NCBI RefSeq assembly: GCF_003347605.1
Contig: NZ_QDFZ01000006.1
Span: 186,001 to 250,000 of the forward strand
From: Chryseobacterium sp. KLBC 52
GTDB lineage: Bacteria > Bacteroidota > Bacteroidia > Flavobacteriales > Weeksellaceae
Direction of reading: 5' to 3'
DNA length: 64,000 nt
The position numbers were made by a program, and so were the translations under genes. Of the stretch, positions 59,636-64,000 are shown in pieces (position 1 is the first letter of the stretch; each line of letters opens with the position of its first letter). The notes below the pieces were generated by a model, which was not told the origin of the DNA, searched no databases, and was given only the letters and a program-made list of their open reading frames with translations.

Positions 59636-62308
59636 ATGTTAAAAAAATCTTCAAACAAAAATCTCAATTCTGCAGCTCTTGTAAAATTGAAAGAAGCTGC
59701 AGCCGAGAATGAAAAAATGGTGTATGCCCTGCTGGAAACCTCAGAAGAAGGACTCAGCGAAAACACTGTAAAAGACCGTCTGAAAATTTATGGCAAGAAT
59801 GAAATTGCTACGCAAAAAGCGTCCTCATGGGTAAAACAGTTTGCGCATTCATTCTTCAATCCATTTAATTATATCCTGGCCTGCATTGCCATCATTTCAT
59901 TATTCATTGATGCTATTCTTGTCCCTGTGGGTGAAAAAGATTTCACTACCAGTATTATTATTTCGGTGATGCTGCTTTTCAGTACAGTTTTAAGATTCAT
60001 TCAGGAATTCCGAAGCAACAAAGCGGCAGAAGCCTTAAAAAAGATGGTAAAAACAAGCTGTCTCACCAAAAGGAAATTCAATGAAAGCGAAGAAATAGAA
60101 ATCACTGAAATTGTTCCCGGAGATATTATTATTCTGTCCGCAGGTGATATGGTTCCGGCTGATTGCAGAATTCTTAAAAGCAAAGATCTTTTCATCAGCG
60201 AATCCATTCTTACGGGAGAAGCCCTTTCGGTTGAGAAAAATGCACTTCCCATCAAAGATGCCCAATACCGTAATCCTTTCGGTCTTCAGAATATCTGTTT
60301 TATGGGTACGAATGTCGTGAGCGGATCAGCAACAGTTGTTGTAGCCAATACCGGTATTTTCACTTATTTCGGAAGCATCAGCAGAAGTCTGGCTTCTAAA
60401 AGACCGGAGACTGCATTTGATATCGGAGTCAATAAAGTGAGCTATCTGCTGATCAGATTTATGCTGATCATGACTCCTATTATTTTCCTGATTAATGGAC
60501 TGGTAAAAGGAGACTGGATGCAGGCTTTATTGTTCGCCATTGCTGTAGCTGTGGGATTGACTCCTGAAATGCTTCCTATGATTGTTACGGCTAATCTTGC
60601 CAAAGGTGCAGTCAATATGAGTAAAAAGAAAGTGATCGTTAAAAGACTCAATGCCATCCAGAATATCGGAGCTATGGATATCCTGTGTACGGATAAAACA
60701 GGAACCCTTACGTTGGACAAAATTCTACTGGAAACCCACCTCAACGTTCGAGGTATTGAAGACGATGAAGTATTGAAATGGGGCTACCTCAACAGTTTTC
60801 ATCAAACCGGTCTCAAAAATCTCTTAGATCAGGCTGTTCTGGATCATGCCGAAGTTCACAATCTGATGAGGGCTGATGAATTGTATCAAAAAGTGGATGA
60901 GATTCCTTTTGACTTTGAAAGAAGAAGAATGTCTGTGATTCTGAATACCTCTAAAGGAAAACATCTCATGATCTGCAAAGGTGCCGTGGAAGAAATGCTT
61001 CCTTTATGTCAATATGCCTTAGATCCCGGAGAAGATCGCAGTCTGCATATTGAGAATGACAATAGTGTTCCGTTGGATGATCTTATGAAGCAGCAGATTA
61101 TCAGAATGTCCGAAAAATTGAATGCCGAAGGACTTCGTGTATTATTGATTGCCATTCGTGAATTTGATGGTGATCACCCACTGAATTATTCTGTGGCCGA
61201 TGAAAATAGCCTTACGCTTACAGGATTCATGGGATTTCTCGACCCTGCCAAACCATCTGCAGAACCTAGCATCAAGGCCTTACACAAACTAGGAGTAGAA
61301 GTAAAAGTAGTGACCGGAGATAATGATATTGTGGCTAAAAAAATATGTCATGATGTAGGAATTCCTATCAACACCATTATGCTGGGGGATGAACTGGAGC
61401 ACATGAGTGATGATGAGCTTCGTAAGGATATGGATCTCTACTCTGTTTTTGCAAAGGTAAGTCCATTACAAAAGCAGCGTATTGTAAAAATATTAAGATC
61501 AAAAGGTCACACCGTTGGTTTTATGGGAGACGGCATTAATGATGCAGCAGCCATCAAGGAAGCAGATGTGGGAATTTCTGTAGATACCGGAGCAGATATT
61601 GCCAAAGAAAGCGCAGACATTATTTTGCTGGAAAAAGATCTGATGGTTCTTCGAAGCGGCGTAATCTACGGAAGAAGAACTTTCGGGAATATTGTGAAGT
61701 ATATCAAAATGACAGCCAGCAGCAACTTCGGGAATATGTTCAGTATGATTGGGGCCAGTGCATTGCTTCCGTTTCTGCCCATGCTTCCGCTGCAGATTTT
61801 GACCCAGAATTTACTGTATGATGTATCACAGTCTTCCATCCCATGGGATACAATGGATAAAGATTTTCTGGAAAAACCCAAAAAATGGGATGCCGGAAGT
61901 ATTAAAAAGTTCATGTTGTACATAGGTCCTTTGAGCTCCATCTTCGATTATGTGACTTTTGCAATTCTGTTTTTTATCTTCAAAGCCAATACTCCGGAAC
62001 AACAAGGTTTGTTTCAGACGGGCTGGTTTGTGGAAGGTTTATTATCCCAAACCTTGATTGTTCACATTATCAGAACGAAAAAAATTCCATTTATCCAAAG
62101 CTGGGCCGCCACACCAGTCGTTGCATTAACAAGTTTAATCATGCTGATCGGAATTCTGATTCCCTTTAGTCCAATGGCCGTATATCTCAAAATGCAGCCT
62201 CTGCCTCTAAGCTATTTCCTTTATTTAATAGGAATTCTTACAGGATATTGTGTTTTAACCCAGTTTGTCAAGCAATGGTTTATCAGAAAATTCGGGCAGT
62301 GGCTTTAA
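59636..62308 (+). CDS. mgtA: Magnesium-translocating P-type ATPase
   Basis: This 890-residue P3B-type ATPase imports Mg2+. Key motifs are ILTGEALSVEK (TGE loop), LCTDKTGTLTLDK (phosphorylation Asp), KVVTGDNDIVAKK and MGDGINDAAAIKEADVGIS. The family-specific C-terminal helices have NFGNMFSMIGASALLPFLPMLPLQILTQNLLYD and IPWDTMD. The length fits MgtA/MgtB. It starts 23 bp after mgtC and leads into an RND-type adaptor gene 59 bp downstream with no terminator. Confidence 0.95.
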   Translation: MLKKSSNKNLNSAALVKLKEAAAENEKMVYALLETSEEGLSENTVKDRLKIYGKNEIATQKASSWVKQFAHSFFNPFNYILACIAIISLFIDAILVPVGEKDFTTSIIISVMLLFSTVLRFIQEFRSNKAAEALKKMVKTSCLTKRKFNESEEIEITEIVPGDIIILSAGDMVPADCRILKSKDLFISESILTGEALSVEKNALPIKDAQYRNPFGLQNICFMGTNVVSGSATVVVANTGIFTYFGSISRSLASKRPETAFDIGVNKVSYLLIRFMLIMTPIIFLINGLVKGDWMQALLFAIAVAVGLTPEMLPMIVTANLAKGAVNMSKKKVIVKRLNAIQNIGAMDILCTDKTGTLTLDKILLETHLNVRGIEDDEVLKWGYLNSFHQTGLKNLLDQAVLDHAEVHNLMRADELYQKVDEIPFDFERRRMSVILNTSKGKHLMICKGAVEEMLPLCQYALDPGEDRSLHIENDNSVPLDDLMKQQIIRMSEKLNAEGLRVLLIAIREFDGDHPLNYSVADENSLTLTGFMGFLDPAKPSAEPSIKALHKLGVEVKVVTGDNDIVAKKICHDVGIPINTIMLGDELEHMSDDELRKDMDLYSVFAKVSPLQKQRIVKILRSKGHTVGFMGDGINDAAAIKEADVGISVDTGADIAKESADIILLEKDLMVLRSGVIYGRRTFGNIVKYIKMTASSNFGNMFSMIGASALLPFLPMLPLQILTQNLLYDVSQSSIPWDTMDKDFLEKPKKWDAGSIKKFMLYIGPLSSIFDYVTFAILFFIFKANTPEQQGLFQTGWFVEGLLSQTLIVHIIRTKKIPFIQSWAATPVVALTSLIMLIGILIPFSPMAVYLKMQPLPLSYFLYLIGILTGYCVLTQFVKQWFIRKFGQWL

Positions 62309-62367
62309 TAACAAAAATTACAGCCAGCGAATCTAATAGATATAAATAATGGTTATAAATAACTTAT

Positions 62368-63471
62368 ATGAAAAAAACAGTCTTAACAATGGTACTTTTG
62401 ACAATTGTTACCTCTTGTAAAAATTCCAAAAATGAAACTCCGCAGGATCAGGATCTTCTCTTAAAAAATGATCAGGTTACCGTTCCGGAAACCCATCCTG
62501 TTTTCAAAAAAATTAAAACACAGGTCGTTACTGAACAGGAGCACAGTGATGGTGTCGTTTCAGCAGGAACAATCCAGGCCATTCCCAATCATTATGCAGA
62601 AATTGCCAGTCCTTTTTCCGGAAGAATTACAAAATCTTTTATTCAGCTTGGACAAAATGTTTCTGCCGGAAGTCCCCTTTTTGAAATCCTTTCCTCAGAT
62701 TATTTTTCGGTTCAAAAGGATTATACCGATGCACTGAACGATGTACGGCTTGCCGAAAAAAATTACAGACGCCAGAAGGATCTCGTAAAACACGGAGTGG
62801 GTATTCAGAAAGAACTGGACGAAGCAGAGACTGATTTTAAAAATAAAAAAACATCCCTCTCCAATGCTTCTTCTGCCTTGAAGGTTTATAACAGTAAGGG
62901 AGGAGGAATAGGAAGTCCTCTTGTGGTAAGAGCACCCATTAACGGAGAAATTATTTCCAACAAAATTGTCAACGGCCAGTATCTGAAAGGAGATGCAGAT
63001 CCGGTAATGATCATCGCAGAATTATCCAAAGTCTGGATTTCCGGTGATGTAAAAGAAAAAGACATCCGTTTTGTCAAAAAAGGAGATCAGGTTTCTGTAA
63101 AAGTAAGTGCCTATCCCGACAGGAATATTACCGGGAAAGTATACCACATCAATGAAATTGTAGACGAAGATACCCGAAGTATCAAAGTTCTTATTGAATG
63201 TGACAACCCGGACAGAAAGCTAAAGCCGGGCATGTACGCTACAGTCAACTTTTCAACAACTCCGGAAAAGACAGTGATGATTCCTGTAACCGCTTTGATG
63301 CAGCAGGATGATTCCCAGTATGTATGGTTAAAAACAGGTAAGAATCAATATGCAAAACGTCCCGTGACAACAGGAGAAACTGATCAGAAAACAGTAAGGA
63401 TTATATCAGGATTAAAAACCGGAGAAACCATCATGACTGAAGGAGGAATTTATATGTTGGATGCGAAATAA
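62368..63471 (+). CDS. CusB/CzcB-type RND periplasmic adaptor lipoprotein
   Basis: This 367-residue membrane fusion protein has a lipobox (LLTIVTSC). Barrel-sandwich hybrid halves HYAEIASPFSGRITKSFIQLGQNVSAG and LVVRAPINGEIISNKIVNGQYL flank a helical hairpin (about 105-165). A beta-barrel and the terminal domain follow (VMIPVTALMQQDDSQYVWLK). It links an inner membrane RND pump to an outer membrane channel for metal export. No Met-rich copper site is visible. It is likely cotranscribed with mgtA and with the RND gene that follows at 15 bp. Confidence 0.9.
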   Translation: MKKTVLTMVLLTIVTSCKNSKNETPQDQDLLLKNDQVTVPETHPVFKKIKTQVVTEQEHSDGVVSAGTIQAIPNHYAEIASPFSGRITKSFIQLGQNVSAGSPLFEILSSDYFSVQKDYTDALNDVRLAEKNYRRQKDLVKHGVGIQKELDEAETDFKNKKTSLSNASSALKVYNSKGGGIGSPLVVRAPINGEIISNKIVNGQYLKGDADPVMIIAELSKVWISGDVKEKDIRFVKKGDQVSVKVSAYPDRNITGKVYHINEIVDEDTRSIKVLIECDNPDRKLKPGMYATVNFSTTPEKTVMIPVTALMQQDDSQYVWLKTGKNQYAKRPVTTGETDQKTVRIISGLKTGETIMTEGGIYMLDAK

Positions 63472-63486
63472 TGTAAATGAAAAACT

Positions 63487-64000
63487 ATGAAGAAATTACT
63501 AACAATCTCTATACAGAAGAGATGGCTGATGCTTGCTCTCTTCCTTTTGCTGGGGTTCTTCGGATATTATTCCTGGACCAGACTATCCATTGAAGCCTAT
63601 CCCGATATTGCCGATGTTACTTCTCAGGTGGTAACACAAGTTCCGGGTTTGGCTGCCGAAGAAGTAGAACAGCAAATTACCATTCCGTTGGAAAGATCTC
63701 TGAACGGACTTCCGGGAATGCATGTGATGCGAAGCAAAAGTACTTTCGGCCTTTCCATTATTACCATTGTTTTTGATGATGGCATAGACGATTACTGGGC
63801 ACGACAGCGTATTCAGGAAAGGCTGACAGATGTGGAGCTTCCTTATGGTGCACAACCCGGATTAGATCCTCTCACCTCTCCTATCGGCGAAGTGTACCGT
63901 TATATTATCGAAAGTAATAACCATAGTCTGCGGGAACTTACGGATTTACAAAAATTTGTGATTATTCCCCGTATCAAACAGGTTTCAGGAATTGCTGATG
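63487..64000 (+). CDS. CusA/CzcA-type RND efflux pump (5' part only)
   Basis: The gene opens with ATG 63487 and runs off the right edge after 171 codons. The visible part has the first membrane helix (WLMLALFLLLGFFGYYSW) and the heavy-metal-efflux start SIEAYPDIADVTSQVVTQVPGLAAEEVEQQITIPLERSLNGLPG, then YWARQRIQERL and DPLTSPIGEVYRY. These are typical of the HME-RND class (CzcA/CusA) rather than drug pumps. Metal choice cannot be read from this fragment. Confidence 0.92.
   Translation, partial: MKKLLTISIQKRWLMLALFLLLGFFGYYSWTRLSIEAYPDIADVTSQVVTQVPGLAAEEVEQQITIPLERSLNGLPGMHVMRSKSTFGLSIITIVFDDGIDDYWARQRIQERLTDVELPYGAQPGLDPLTSPIGEVYRYIIESNNHSLRELTDLQKFVIIPRIKQVSGIAD

Overview
The window is an AT-rich chromosomal segment of a Bacteroidota bacterium in the Flavobacteriia, most like Chryseobacterium or a close Weeksellaceae relative. 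The evidence is the many TAnnTTTG -7 promoter boxes (often without a Shine-Dalgarno), small flavobacterial families (DUF6341/DUF6427, DUF4290), a SusC/ZnuD-type TonB receptor with a carboxypeptidase-like N-domain, a lipid A gene (lpxH) and a flavobacterial MurA. No insertion sequence, integrase, prophage, rRNA or CRISPR array was seen. One tRNA gene, tRNA-Gln(TTG), is present. Genus placement is inference; no database was searched.

Layout. 1-6.6 kb: LptA/OstA-like protein (partial), Fur-family regulator, Kup potassium transporter, pyruvate dehydrogenase E1 beta, a DUF2147 protein and an LTA-synthase-like sulfatase-fold enzyme. 6.7-12.2 kb, plus strand: pssA, a DnaQ-like exonuclease, DUF2007, FAH-family enzyme, universal stress protein, DUF6427 and DUF3109. 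12.2-23.7 kb, minus strand: M16 protease, LolA-like protein, trigger factor, a putative metal-uptake TonB locus and an ABC-F ATPase. 23.9-28.9 kb is the most accessory-looking stretch: a DUF2235 (Tle1-like) protein lacking its serine nucleophile, a NarL-type two-component system with a membrane partner, and an M15-like peptidase. 29-36.4 kb: AqpZ, MmcB-like nuclease, LuxE-like enzyme, LpxH, QueD, EreA/ChaN-like protein, thioesterase and OmpH. 36.5-41.1 kb: the glyoxylate shunt (aceB-aceA) divergent from a RamB/ScfR-type regulator. 41.5-48.7 kb: ComF, hydrolase, Upp, Der, tRNA-Gln, a gene interrupted by an in-frame stop, and KatG. 49-53.8 kb: haem-binding protein, DCC oxidoreductase, alpha-amylase lipoprotein and DUF4290-murA. 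54-58.5 kb: NIL-domain protein, YiiX-like lipoprotein, an OmpR-type two-component system and an EamA exporter. 58.7-64 kb: mgtC-mgtA followed by a CusB/CusA-type RND efflux pair that runs off the end.

The most interesting regulatory region is the mgtC leader (58726-58913). It holds four TTCTAA direct repeats in exact 11-bp phase upstream of a -7 box with no -33 element, then an 11-codon leader ORF rich in acidic residues and proline (MDSDPYSNYQS), then a long hairpin abutting its stop codon. This has the logic of enterobacterial Mg2+-sensing leaders (PhoP-type boxes plus MgtL) but in an unrelated sequence. Other notable points are paired palindromic operators between aceB and its likely regulator, a 39-bp near-perfect palindrome over the promoter of the NIL-domain gene, five genes whose -7 box lies 4-6 nt from the start codon (likely leaderless mRNAs), a MurA with Asp in place of the fosfomycin-target Cys, a histidine kinase that probably starts at ATT, and at least nine intergenic arrays that all share a 7-bp phase although their sequences differ.
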